Source: Aedes albopictus (taxonomy: Eukaryota > Arthropoda > Insecta > Diptera > Culicidae). Taken from it: a DNA stretch of 64,000 nucleotides. The position numbers were made by a program, and so were the translations under genes. The stretch lies in NCBI RefSeq assembly GCF_035046485.1, contig NC_085137.1:454576980-454640979 (forward strand). The letters run 5' to 3'. Under the pieces are notes generated by a model. That model saw only the letters and a list, made by a program, of their open reading frames with translations. It was not told where the DNA came from and ran no database searches. Below are positions 47,343 through 57,834 of the stretch, piece after piece (within the stretch, counting starts at the first letter, position 1; each line of letters opens with the position of its first letter).

Positions 47343-50300
47343 GAGAGGATTTTTCACAGAACCCTGAGAATCCTTCACAGAATCCTGAGAAGATTCTTCA
47401 CATAATCTTAAGAGGATTCTTCACAGAATTCTGAGAGCATTCTTCACTGAATACGAAGAGGATTCTTGTCAGAATCCTGAAAGGATTCTTGTCAGAATTC
47501 TGAGAGGATTCTTGTCAGAATGCTGAGAGGATTATTGTCAGAATCCTGAGAGGATTCTTGTCAGAATCCTGAGAGGATTCTTGTCAGAATCCTGAGAGGA
47601 TTCTTGTCAGAATCCTGAGAGGATTCTTGTCAGAACCCTGAGAGGATTCTTGTCAGAATCCTGAGAGGATTCTTGTCAGAATCCTGAGAGGATTCTTGTC
47701 AGAATCCTGAGAGGATTCTTGTCAGAATCCTGAGAGGATTCTTGTCAGAATCCTGAGAGGATTCTTGTCAGAATCCTGAGAGGATTCTTGTCAGAATCCT
47801 GAGAGGATTCTTGTCAGAATCCTGAGAGGATTCTTGTCAGAATCCTGAGAGGATTCTTGTCAGAATCCTGAGAGGATTCTTGTCAGAATCCTGAGAGGAT
47901 TCTTGTCAGAATCCTGAGAGGATTCTTGTCAGAATCCTGAGAGGATTCTTGTCAGAATCCTGAGAGGATTCTTGTCAGAATCCTGAGAGGATTCTTGTCA
48001 GAATCCTGAGAAGATTCTTGTCAGAATCCTGAGAGGATTCTTGTCAGAATCCTGAGAGGATTCTTGTCAGAATCCTGAGAGGATTCTTGTCAGAATCCTG
48101 AGAGGATTCTTGTCAGAATCCTGAGAGGATTGTTGTCAGAATCCTGAGAGGATTGTTGTCAGAATCCTGAGAGGATTCTTGTCAGAATCCTGAGAGGATT
48201 CTTTTCAGAATCCTGAGAGGATTCTTATCAGAATCCTGAGAGGATTCTTGTCAGAATCCCGAGAGGATTCTTGTCAGAATCCCGAGAGGAACCTTGTCAG
48301 AATCCCGAGAGGATTCTTATCAGAATCCCGAAAGGATTATTATCAGAATCCCGAGAGGATTCTTGTCAGAATCCCGAGAGGATTCTTGTCAGAATCCCGA
48401 GAGGATTCTTGACAGAATCCCGAGAGGATTCTTGACAGACTCCTGAGAGGATTCTTGACAGAATCCTGAGAGGATTCTTGACAGAATCCTGAGAGGATTC
48501 TTGACAGAATCCTGAGAGGATTCTTGACAGAATCCTGAGAGGATTCTTGACAGAATCCTGAGAGGATTCTTGACAGAATCCTGAGAGGATTCTTGACAGA
48601 ATCCTGAGAGGATTCTTGACAGAATCCTGAGAGGATTCTTGACAGAATCCTGAGAGGATTCTTGACAGAATCCTGAGAGGATTCTTGACAGAATCCTGAG
48701 AGGATTCTTGACAGAATCCTGAGAGGATTCTTGACAGAATCCTGAGAGGATTCTTGACAGAATCCTGAGAGGATTCTTGACAGAATCCTGAGAGGATTCT
48801 TGACAGAATCCTGAGAGGATTCTTGACAGAATCCTGAGAGGATTCTTGACAGAATCCTGAGAGGATTCTTGACAGAATCCTGAGAGGATTCTTGACAGAA
48901 TCCTGAGAGGATTCTTGACAGAATCCTGAGAGGATTCTTGACAGAATCCTGAGAGGATTCTTGACAGAATCCTGAGAGGATTCTTGACAGAATCCTGAGA
49001 GGATTCTTGACAGAATCCTGAGAGGATTCTTGACAGAATCCTGAGAGGATTCTTGACAGAATCCTGAGAGGATTCTTGACAGAATCCTGAGAGGATTCTT
49101 GACAGAATCCTGAGAGGATTCTTGTCAGAATCCTGAGAGGATTCTTGTCAGAATCCTGAGAGTATTCTTGACAGAATCCTGAGAGTATTCTTGACAGAAT
49201 CCTGAGAGGATTCTTGACAGAATCCTGATAGGATTCTTGACAGAATCCTGAGAGGATTCTTGACAGAATCCTGAGAGGATTCTTGACAGAATCGTGAGAG
49301 GATTCTTGACAGAACCCTGAGAGGATTCTTGACAGAATCCTGAGAGGATTCTTGACAGAATCCTGAGAGGATTCTTCACAGAAGCTTGAGAGGATTCTTC
49401 ACAGAATCCTAAGAGGATTCTTCTCAGAATCCTGGGAGGATTCTTCTCAGAATCCTGGGAGGATTCTTCTCAGAATCCTGGGAGGATTACTCTCAGAATC
49501 CTGGGAGGATTCCTCCCAGAATCCTGGCAGGATTCTTCTCAGAATCCTGGCAGGATTCTTCTCAGAATCCTGGCAGGATTCTTCTCAGAATCCTGGGAGG
49601 ATTCTTCTCAGAATCCTGGGAGGATTCTTCTCAGAATCCTGGGAGGATTCTTCTCAGAATCCTGGGAGGATTCTTCTCAGAATCCTGGGAGGATTCTTCT
49701 CAGAATCCTGGGAGGATTCTTCTCAGAATCCTGGGAGGATTCTTCTCAGAATCCTGGGAGGATTCTTCTCAGAATCCTGGCATGATTCTTCACAGAAACC
49801 TGGGAGGATTCTTCTCAGAATCCTGGGAGGATTTTTTTCAGAATCCTGAGAGGATTCTTTTCAGAATCCTGAGAGGATTCTTCTCAGAATCCTGGGAGGA
49901 TTCTTCTCAGAATCCTGGGAGGATTCTTCTCAGAATCCTGGGAGGATTCTGCTCAGAATCCTGGGAGGATTCTTCTCAGAATCCTGGGAGGATTCTTCTC
50001 AGAATCCTGGGAGGATTCTTCTCAGAATCCTGGGAGGATTCTTCTCAGAATCCTGGGAGGATTTTTCTCAGAATCCTGGGAGGATTCTTCTCAGAATCCT
50101 GGGAGGATTCTTCTCAGAATCCTGGGAGGATTCTTCTCAGAATCCTGGGAGGATTCTTCTCAGAATCCTGGGAGGATTCTTCTCAGAATCCTGGGAGGAT
50201 TCTTCTCAGAATCCTGAGAGGATTCTTCTCAGAATCCCGGAAGGATTCTTCTCAGAATCCATAGAGGATTCTTCTCAGAATTCATAGAGGATTTTTCTCA

Positions 50301-50466
50301 GAATCCATAGAGGATTCTTCTCAGAATCCAGAGAGGATTCTTCTCAGAATCCCTAGAGGATTCTTCTCAGAATCCTTAGAGGATTCTTCTCAGAATCCTT
50401 AGAGGATTCTTCTCAGAATCCTTAGAGGATTCTTCACATTATACTGAGATGATTCTTCACTGAATC
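47343..50466. repeat. 23-bp quasi-palindromic array A6 (AGGATTCT arms)
   Basis: Units have arms AGGATTCT and AGAATCCT. The loop defines blocks: TGTC (47460-48400), TGAC (48400-49370) and TCTC (49390-50440). The linker is GAG, then GGG in the TCTC block, then TAG variants at the right edge. There are about 136 units. It decays into ATGATT-rich sequence after 50460. Confidence 0.96.
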
Positions 50467-51275
50467 ATTTGTCATTCAGCTAAATGAATTTTTGTTTCGA
50501 TTTTCATCATTCATTGATTGATTTAACTTCATGATTTGATTTCGTTATTGAACTTCATCTTTCAATGCCACGATTTGATTTAATGATTCACTTTCATGTT
50601 TAGATTTCATTAATCGCTGTTGTGAATTCTTTGCTTCAGTTTCATGACTGTCGTGAGAAATATCATGATTTTTAAGTTTGATGTCATGATTTCATTCCAT
50701 GAAATGACCGTTCTTCGATTTCATGTTTCCCTTCATTTTAATGATCTCCATGAATATCTCGATTTTTAATTTCTTTCGATGATCCGGCGTCCTGGCTCGA
50801 TTTCAGTATGCATTGCATATCACGATTAGAATACATGATTCGATTTCATGTATTGATTTCATGATATAATTTCATGATTTGATTTCATGCTTTGATTATG
50901 AGCAATATTCGGTATCATGTTTTGATATCAGGATTCGATTTTATGATTTGGTTTAAAGATTTGATATCATGATTTTGTTTCATGGTTCGATCGCGATTTG
51001 ATTTTATAATTTGTATTTTTCATACGATTTCATGATTGAAAATCATGGTTCGGTTTCAAAATTCAAATTGATGTTTAGATCTCATGGTGCTCATTATATG
51101 TTTTGATTTCATGAACCAATCATGTGTTTTTTTATGACTCAATTTGGGTTTTGTTTCAGTATTAGATTTTATGAAATAACTCACCAAATAATGGTTAGTT
51201 GTCGTGATACGTTTTCATCTAATTCATGATTGGATTTCATATTTCAATTTCATAATTTTGCTCATGATTAATCTC
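50467..51275 (+). repeat. Degenerate ATGATT tract, forward
   Basis: Irregular units such as gatttcatgatttgatttcatg have the same orientation as 41351-42000. A further weak patch lies at 54870-55080. Confidence 0.7.
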
Positions 51276-51282
51276 CACTGGA

Positions 51283-51545
51283 AGACACCCGACTAGATGG
51301 ACATTACTAAATTATAACAAGCTGTGTTATTTTGTTACAATAATTTTTTATAACAAGGGTTGTTATAAAACATGTACCGTTAGTAGTTAAAATAACAGAA
51401 ATTCTAACAAAGTTGCCACATGAAAAGAACAAAAATGTAATAACTTTTGTTATGATCATAACAAAAATATTACAAAACTTGTTCCAAGAAATATGGTAGA
51501 ATTTAACAAAATTATAACAAATTGTGTTATAATTCCTTGGCAACC
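51283..51545 (+). mobile_element. ATAACAA-rich element, possible left terminus
   Basis: It starts near cccgactaga and is full of ttataacaa and its inverse. A matching inverted block ends near ggtcgggc at 54862. The two could be remnants of one large element or two separate MITE copies. Confidence 0.4.
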
Positions 51546-51654
51546 TTTTAGGGTAAAAACTAAATTTTTATACTCATTTTTGGGGTAAATATTTTTAAGT
51601 GTGTTATTCTATTTTTAGAAAAAGTAGGTGACATAAAAAAAAGTTTCCAGTACG

Positions 51655-51745
51655 TTATAAAATTTTCGGATCCGAACGGGATTTGAACCCAGACACCTAC
51701 CATCGGTAGCAATCTGACGCCTCTGCCAGTGAGGCCATCACAGCA
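51655..51745 (-). mobile_element. tRNA-like SINE fragment, minus strand
   Basis: On the minus strand, a possible A-box region atggcctcactggcagaggcg is followed by B box GGGTTCAAATCCC and cggatccg. It resembles a tRNA-derived SINE head; a functional tRNA could not be folded by eye. Confidence 0.45.
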
Positions 51746-52507
51746 CTTGAAGAGGGCGGTGATACAAGCTTTACTGGTTCTACGTATTGCCAGTTTCCTC
51801 ATTCAAATCCTTGTTTGACAGACGCACATGAGCGGGGTAGTATGACGTCACATTGAACTCGTTGACGTATAATAGACTTGATTTGTCGTTAGTGATTTTG
51901 TTTTAATCTATCACAATTATATCATATGCAGATATGATAACAGCTGTAGATATAATTTAGTTATATTCCACATGTTTTTTTTTATTTTAAGCAATGAAAT
52001 GAAATCTAATACATCCATTAAGTTTATCGTCACTTTTGAAGGAGGCAGGAAGGGTTGAAAATTTTCAATTTTAGCGTGACGTACTTAATAGATGCTCCCT
52101 AAGGTCGAAGCAAAATTGTAGAATAAACAAATTCCATGTTATAATTATTTAGTTCCACTTTTACTTTCTCCATGTTCAATAACATTCACTACTTGGTATA
52201 CTTTTTGAAGAAATTAGAACAGCAGTACTGTTTTGGTATTTATTGTAATCGATCTAATGTTTTCGCGTGTAAAGATACGTCATTTGTGTAAAATTCAACC
52301 CAAAAGTATTGGAAGGCATACAAAACGTAGTTCCATGTAACTGAAACATTGTTTGTCCGTTCACAAATTGCAGCACATGCAATATCCGAAAATGGCCGCC
52401 ACAATGGCCGACTTTGGCCCCTACTCACGATTTCGAGCGCACAAATTTCTTCGTAAACAAAACCAGTGGACCTGATCTTCTTATTTGAAACTTATTACAA
52501 GTGAGCA

Positions 52508-52793
52508 TATATAGCCGAGGCGGTAAACGCTCGGGTACTCAGCATGACCATGCTGAGGGTGACGGGTTCAATTCCCGGTCGGTCCAGGATCTTTTCGTAA
52601 AGGAAATTTCCTCGAATTCCTTGGGCATAGAGTATCTTCGTGCCTGCCACACGATATACGCATGCAAAATGGTCATTGGCAGAGGAAGCTCTCAGTTAAT
52701 AACTGTGGAAGTGCTCATAGAACACTAAGCTGAGAAGCAGGCTTTGCCCCAATGAGGACGTTACGCCAAGCAGAGAGAGAGAGAGAGAGAGAG
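52508..52793 (+). mobile_element. Feilai-type tRNA-derived SINE with 11-bp target-site duplication
   Basis: The element begins with a tRNA-like head (tatatagccgaggcgg, then B-box-like GGGTTCAATTCCC). It continues with the body known from Feilai of Aedes aegypti (ctcagttaataactgtggaa, ctaagctgagaagcaggc) and ends in a (GA)n tail. The perfect direct repeat ACAAGTGAGCA flanks it at 52497-52507 and 52794-52804. It looks nearly full length. The family assignment is from memory of the consensus; the duplication is seen directly. Confidence 0.88.
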
Positions 52794-53167
52794 ACAAGTG
52801 AGCAAGAACAGCATAATAAAATGCACTGTTATTTGAAGTTTGCTTCTTGAGATTTGTGCGTCTGAAGTTCTGAAGCACTGTTGAAGCGGGGTTTCAAGAC
52901 GTTTGTCCTTAAGAAGACTTTGGGTATTATCGACAGGTTAGTTCTCTTCGGCTTGAGGGTTTTATCGGCTAAATAGCCTGAAACATCCCGGTCAACCAGT
53001 GAGAGATTTTCGATATCGATCGATATCGATTTGTATTGAATCGATAGCGATCGCTATCGTCATATAAAGCACTATAAAGGAAATCCGAATCTGGCTGATA
53101 CGGATGCTCACGCAGATATGATGCTTGTTTAAGGCTCAAGCATCCGTCATTATTTTTCGGAAAATAA

Positions 53168-53298
53168 AAAGCAGTTTTCTCGCTGCAAATCAAAACAAGG
53201 ATCATGAAAATATATTCACTGCATTATATTCCTCATGTGGAGTACAGTGAATATAATTTAATAGCAAAAACTTTTGTTTTGAACGAAAAAACTGCTTT
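53168..53298. mobile_element. Foldback hairpin element of about 130 bp
   Basis: Arms start aaaagcagttttctcg on the left and end cgaaaaaactgcttt on the right. The inner parts tatattcactg and cagtgaatata also pair. It is probably a small MITE. Confidence 0.65.
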
Positions 53299-53834
53299 CA
53301 AATGTTTGATGATGACGATGATTTCAATGACGAAAAGTTCAACGTTAAAACAATAAACAAACTGAGAATTTACTTTTTCCAAAGTTGTATTTCTTTGTTC
53401 ATATTTAGAGTTTATCGATCAAAACAACCCATTATCATCAAACCACAGACAAACAGACGTAACACTCTGACATTTCCCATCGTAAACCGAATTAACAGTC
53501 AATTTAAAGATTTGATAATTGGCCAACTGCCTACCCGTGGCGCTCGCTTATTTTTTGTTCGAGTTCGACGTTTGCCCACTACCGCCACCTAGTTCATGGT
53601 CGGCCAAACTCAGTCCTTTTAGTATTGGGCGAACAGGTTTTCGGGACAATGATTTAAATCAAAAAATGTTCGTAGTGTTACGTCTGTTTGTCTGTGATCA
53701 AACTGTTCGTCCAATCAAGTGAGTGAGTGAGCTTCGAATAACTTATGAAAATAGAGCATTTTCTTACATATTGAGAGACTCATGAAGTTAAATCCCGAAT
53801 ATCTCGGCAACGGTTACTTTCAGAAAGGTTATTA

Positions 53835-54108
53835 CAGTAGACGTTCGGTCAGTGCAAGCGGTTTAACTGCAATGCTTTTTAATTGCAATGCTTTTCAACT
53901 GCAAGTCCGGTAAGTGCAACAAATTCACAGTTATCGCACCGCCAAATGTCAAAATGGTGCGCCATGTTTGCCCAAATGAACAGACGGATGAAGTTCACGT
54001 TCATTTAACGTCAATTGATGCTTTGTTGATACTGTCAGGCATTCCAGTTATCGGATTTTTGTTCGCTAAGTGAATCGTAAACATGTTGCAGTTATCGAAC
54101 GTCTACTG
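53835..54108. mobile_element. 274-bp pogo/Tigger-like MITE with TA duplication
   Basis: Ends CAGTAGACGTTCG are inverted and perfect over 13 bp, with weaker similarity further in. TA flanks both (53833-53834, 54109-54110). CAGT ends plus TA target fit the pogo branch of Tc1/mariner. The interior encodes nothing recognisable. Confidence 0.82.
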
Positions 54109-54499
54109 TACCTTTGACATCCTACAAAAATTTAAAAACGGTCTGATAAAAAGTTGCAAACCTTTTTCACGTCGTTTACCCAACTATCTATCGCGTAAGA
54201 ATTCAAAACAAAAGTTAACAGAGAAGAAAGAAAAGCTAATGATCTGACGAAGGGGACATTTGTCAATGCTTACTTGTTTTGTTTCATACCAGACAAGACA
54301 ATTGTGCCACAAAACTAACCCAACATCATTTAGAAAATACTAAGTTGTTGCGTCAACAGGTTCTTTGCCACAGCTTCCAGCAGAAAGAATGTTCATACAA
54401 AAAAGCGGAATGGAAGAGTAGGGGGTTTTAACATGGCGATTTTAGCGTTGCGTTCTAAGTGAATGCTATAAGCTTTGTTTTATGGCTTTTGGCTCGAGT

Positions 54500-54862
54500 G
54501 GTCAATATTACAAAAATTATCAAGCTATTTCGCGTCAATACAAAAAAAGCCCAACAAATTTTAAAATTATTTTGTTGCAAAAAATGTAGCAAATATTACA
54601 ATAAATGTGTTACGATATTTTGTTATAGGCAATTATTTCAATATGCATAATGTTACAAATGCTGTTATATATCTGTTTGAATAAATAATACAAGTTATGT
54701 TATAGTTTTGTTTTTAAAATAATAATAAATTGTGTTACAATTTTATTATGGTTTTTCACATATACGAATCCTCTACAACAAAATTATATCAAATTGTGTT
54801 ATTTCTAACAACGGTTGTAATAATTTTGTTATAATCTTGTTAGGAGCTTCTGGTCGGGCAAT
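54500..54862 (-). mobile_element. ATAACAA-rich element, possible right terminus
   Basis: Rich in ttgtgttacaatttt-type words, it ends cttgttaggagcttctggtcgggc. Its reverse complement resembles the start of 51283-51545. Boundaries are soft. Confidence 0.4.
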
Positions 54863-57092
54863 GATTTTCCTTTGTCATGATTTGTTTTAATGGTTCGGTT
54901 CCAAAGTTTGATTGGATAAATTCATTCCATAATTCAATTTCAAGATACATTTTCATGATTTTAATTCATGATTGGGGCCCTTTTTTCGATTTTGCTCTAC
55001 GATTTTATGTTTCAGTTTCATAAATTTAAAATTGGATTGGATCATCTACTTTCAATATTGGATATTGATTTGTTTCAGTCAAATCTCTATTGATTTTTCA
55101 AACAGCATTTGTTTCCGTAACTGTAATCGTAATCGTCGTTAATATCGGGAAAACAACATCTGCTCACGATTCCCTTCGTACTACTCAAAAAACCGGACAA
55201 ACACACGAGAGATTTTCGGTTAACTCTGTCTCACACAACAAACACAAAGCGTGTAATATCTTAGCATTGATTGGAGTGCACGAATGTTTTAGATAGTGTT
55301 CGATACCGATGAGAAAAAAAAAACTTGGAAATTGATGTAATTATGCGTGCTTATGGTCTCTTCAGAGCAGAAAACCACTAAACGGGGCGTGGCACTACCA
55401 TTGAATTTCCTTTGTATAGATTTAGATTTCTTTCCCCAACTAATACCACCAGAGCAAAGTTACTCACGCATTCACATACACACATTTGACACGCAGACCA
55501 CTTGAGCAAACACACACACATCCATCTGTAGGCTTAGTGTGTGTTTAAACTGGAAGACAAGCCATCATTTAGTTAGTGATTTAGTTTCATATTGTTTCAA
55601 TTAAATTTTTAATTTACCGGATAAATCTCATTACATATTAGTTTAGTTAGCGCCTTGCATATCCATTTGTTTTAATCACTTGATCCTCTTTCCTCCTTTG
55701 TCTCATGATCTCTCTGTCTCTTTCTTTTCCTTTCACAGTCCGTTATGCTACCACATTGAATATCTCTTTAGTATTGAAAGTGGTGTCCTCTTCTACAATA
55801 ATAACCATTTGCATCAACGTAACGGAAGTTTTAGAATGGTTGATGTTCCTTATTTTATCTGTTTTGATTTGATTGAAATTCGGTTAGATTTTATCGAGCA
55901 ATAATGCGAGAGCTTTCAAGTGTTGTCTACCCACTACCTACTCAATTTTATTTCCGAATGGAAACCAAGAATGGTACAGATAATATGATAATTGATTGCT
56001 ATAATTGATAATCGTGCTAGTGATTGCAAGTTTTTTTTCTTTTCCACTGTTCCGATCGGTTTGTTAACACTTCAGTTCTTTTTCCGATTAATTTTGATTG
56101 ATTAATTGCTGAACAACCCATTCGCGCATACACACTCACGAACACTCAAAGCGAACGCTGAACTGAGAGGGAGCGCGCGCGAATACTCTCTTTACCCTTC
56201 TCTCTTATTTCGCTCTTACTCTCGATCTTTCTTTCTCCAATCTCCTCTCTATCAATCGTTTTATTTTCCCATTGATATTGTTTTCGAATCTTATTCTATT
56301 TCTACTGCCAATTAACACCTCATTAACATCAACCCTGTCGAATCAAAGTATGAGACTGATGCTTTACCAATGAGCCTAGAATGTTCGGTTTAGTTACTAT
56401 TTCGGTTTCCACACAAACACACTTCTAGTTTCATTTTTGTTTCGTTTATTTTGCCCTTATTTTCGTCTTCTTCCGGTTTCACTATTTTGGACTGATGCGC
56501 TGTTGGATGATATGATATTGATATAATATATGAGATGGATTTGTGATTTTCGTTGTTACATTTTCTCTTTCCGATCGATTGTTGGTTACTCTTACTACCT
56601 TATTACTTATTACACATACTTTCTTACAACCTATCGCCCCGATGCATACAGTTTTGTATGTTTTTTTTTGGTTTTGTTCCGAAACTAGCAAACCAAAGTC
56701 ATTTTAGTTTTGTAATGGAACCCCATTAGTATCAGTTGTTCACCTTATTTTCTGTGGATTTGATCATGTCTTGATATACCGAAAGTTTTTTTCCTAGTGG
56801 AGCAAGTTATGTTTTCCGGTAAAGTTTGTTATGCCATCCTTAAAAGCGTAAAAGATTCCTTAAAATGTATCAAGTCGAACCCCTATCACTTAAAAACCAA
56901 ATTCTTAAAAAAGAAAATATAATCAAAAATATACCCATTGACAGTTACAGTTACCAAACTCTATTTCGTTCTCATTTCTCTCGACTCTCGATTGATAAAA
57001 GTATATATATACAAAAAAGAAAACCAAAAAAAAAAAGAGAAAGAATAATATTTTTTGTTGCACGTTGTTTTTGAGCGGACCGCTGTTTTTAA

Positions 57093-57098
57093 TGCATG
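57093..57098 (+). promoter_or_regulatory. UGCAUG (Rbfox site) upstream of 93-nt exon
   Basis: The hexamer TGCATG lies 29 bases before the acceptor of the 93-nt exon, within the branch-point and pyrimidine-tract zone. In vertebrates Rbfox binding to such sites upstream of an exon promotes skipping. Function here is inferred from position. Confidence 0.72.
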
Positions 57099-57117
57099 TT
57101 TCTTGTTCTGTCCTTTT

Positions 57118-57123
57118 TGCATG
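57118..57123 (+). promoter_or_regulatory. UGCAUG (Rbfox site) abutting the 3' splice site of the 93-nt exon
   Basis: TGCATG ends three bases before the exon and is followed directly by tag, so it overlaps the acceptor. Rbfox bound here should compete with U2AF at the pyrimidine tract and AG. The position is seen directly; the effect is inferred from the known upstream-site repression rule. Confidence 0.78.
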
Positions 57124-57126
57124 TAG

Positions 57127-57219
57127 GGATTCGGTTTTGTAACATTCGCTAATAGTAGCGATGCGGAGCGAGCACGCGAACGTCTTCACGGCACTGTGGT
57201 TGAGGGACGCAAGATTGAG
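57127..57219 (+). CDS. Rbfox1: Rbfox1/A2bp1 exon c: 93-nt RRM cassette exon carrying RNP1
   Basis: The exon has 31 codons and is phase 0 at both ends. It begins with RNP1 (GFGFVTF, completed by the Lys that ends exon b), continues with [16 protein letters not shown], and ends with VVEGRKIE. The two RNP1 Phe residues and the Arg of EGRK that contact UGCAUG in vertebrate Fox-1 are present. Its size, phase and content match the vertebrate 93-nt exon whose skipping yields an in-frame protein lacking RNA binding, with dominant-negative behaviour. The acceptor is pyrimidine-rich and ends in gtag at 57126. The donor, GAG then gtgtgc, departs from gtaagt at several positions and looks weak, as expected for a regulated exon. 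UGCAUG motifs lie just upstream and just inside the downstream intron. The next RRM exon is not in this window. Confidence 0.97.
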
Positions 57220-57834
57220 GTGTGCATGAACAGATTTTTTTACAAAAAAAAACTTCATACTGAAAATTCCCTGTCCTATATCCCTGATCCAAGGCAATTT
57301 TCCCGCAACTCCTGGAAATCGAGAGAAAATCCGAAATCGTAGATGTTAGACATTTTACTGTGGTCCTAAATTTTTGAATGATGCCTGAGGATGCGGTTGG
57401 GTAGCACAAGTGATGCAATTCTAATTATTTTACAGTTATCATCATTGCTAGATATCTATGTCTTAGGTACAACGAATGTAAATGATAATTTCATAATTTC
57501 CTTTTTCTAGCTAGGTGACGGAGTGGCTGGTCGGCTGGATGAAGAAATGTGTGTTTCCGAAAGCGTAATGCCTCAAGGCATCATTTATGTACTAAATAAC
57601 TTCCTGAGAGCATCCAAAATATAGCTCCAATTTCCACTACAACGTTGTTTGGAGGCCCATGAAGATTTCGTCTGAGCTTGTTTGTTCTTCTGAAATTCTG
57701 GGAGTGTTTTGTCTGAAATTTTGGAATGAATTCAAATTAAAATGCTGTTTCTACATCTGGACCTCTCTAACGTATACGTAGGGAAAACTGCCTACCGCCT
57801 GGAAACTTTTGCAAACTTCTGTTTGAAATCCTGA
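57220..57834 (+). other. Rbfox1: Start of the intron after the 93-nt exon, single-copy
   Basis: This AT-rich sequence follows the gtgtgc donor up to the start of the next 23-bp array. I searched it for the next RRM exon (expected to begin VNNATARV) and did not find it, so that exon must lie beyond the window. Confidence 0.8.
57223..57228 (+). promoter_or_regulatory. UGCAUG (Rbfox site) at the 5' splice site of the 93-nt exon
   Basis: TGCATG occupies intron positions +4 to +9 after the donor gtgtgc, so it overlaps the U1 snRNA pairing region. Downstream UGCAUG normally enhances inclusion, but one overlapping the donor may instead block U1. The donor itself is weak. Confidence 0.7.

Larger units (their letters stand above)
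34496..57126 (+). other. Rbfox1: Rbfox1 intron between exons b and c
   Basis: This 22,631-bp GT-AG intron starts with gtatgt and ends in tgcatgtag. It contains two 23-bp arrays (35165-38727, 47343-50466), the forward 11-bp array (40190-41350), degenerate ATGATT-rich tracts, several foldback and terminal-inverted-repeat elements and a Feilai-type SINE. No other exon could be recognised in it. Confidence 0.92.
54863..57126 (+). other. AT-rich single-copy intron end before the 93-nt exon
   Basis: Pyrimidine-rich intronic sequence with short CA runs near 55490-55520. No other exon or element is recognised. The last 40 bases contain the pyrimidine tract and two TGCATG motifs. Confidence 0.6.

Noticed and set aside
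47343..50466. CRISPR-like array of regularly spaced repeats
   Set aside because: The repeats are contiguous 23-bp units with no unique spacers, there are no cas genes, and the sequence is from an animal.
51283..54862. One large 3.6-kb transposon bounded by cccgac/gtcggg ends
   Set aside because: Terminal similarity is short, no duplication is visible, and the interior has no transposase. Two separate ATAACAA-rich copies are equally likely, so only the pieces are listed.
57490..57625. A candidate next Rbfox1 exon after a pyrimidine tract and ctag near 57511
   Set aside because: The sequence that follows does not encode the expected VNNATARV segment and soon meets stop codons.
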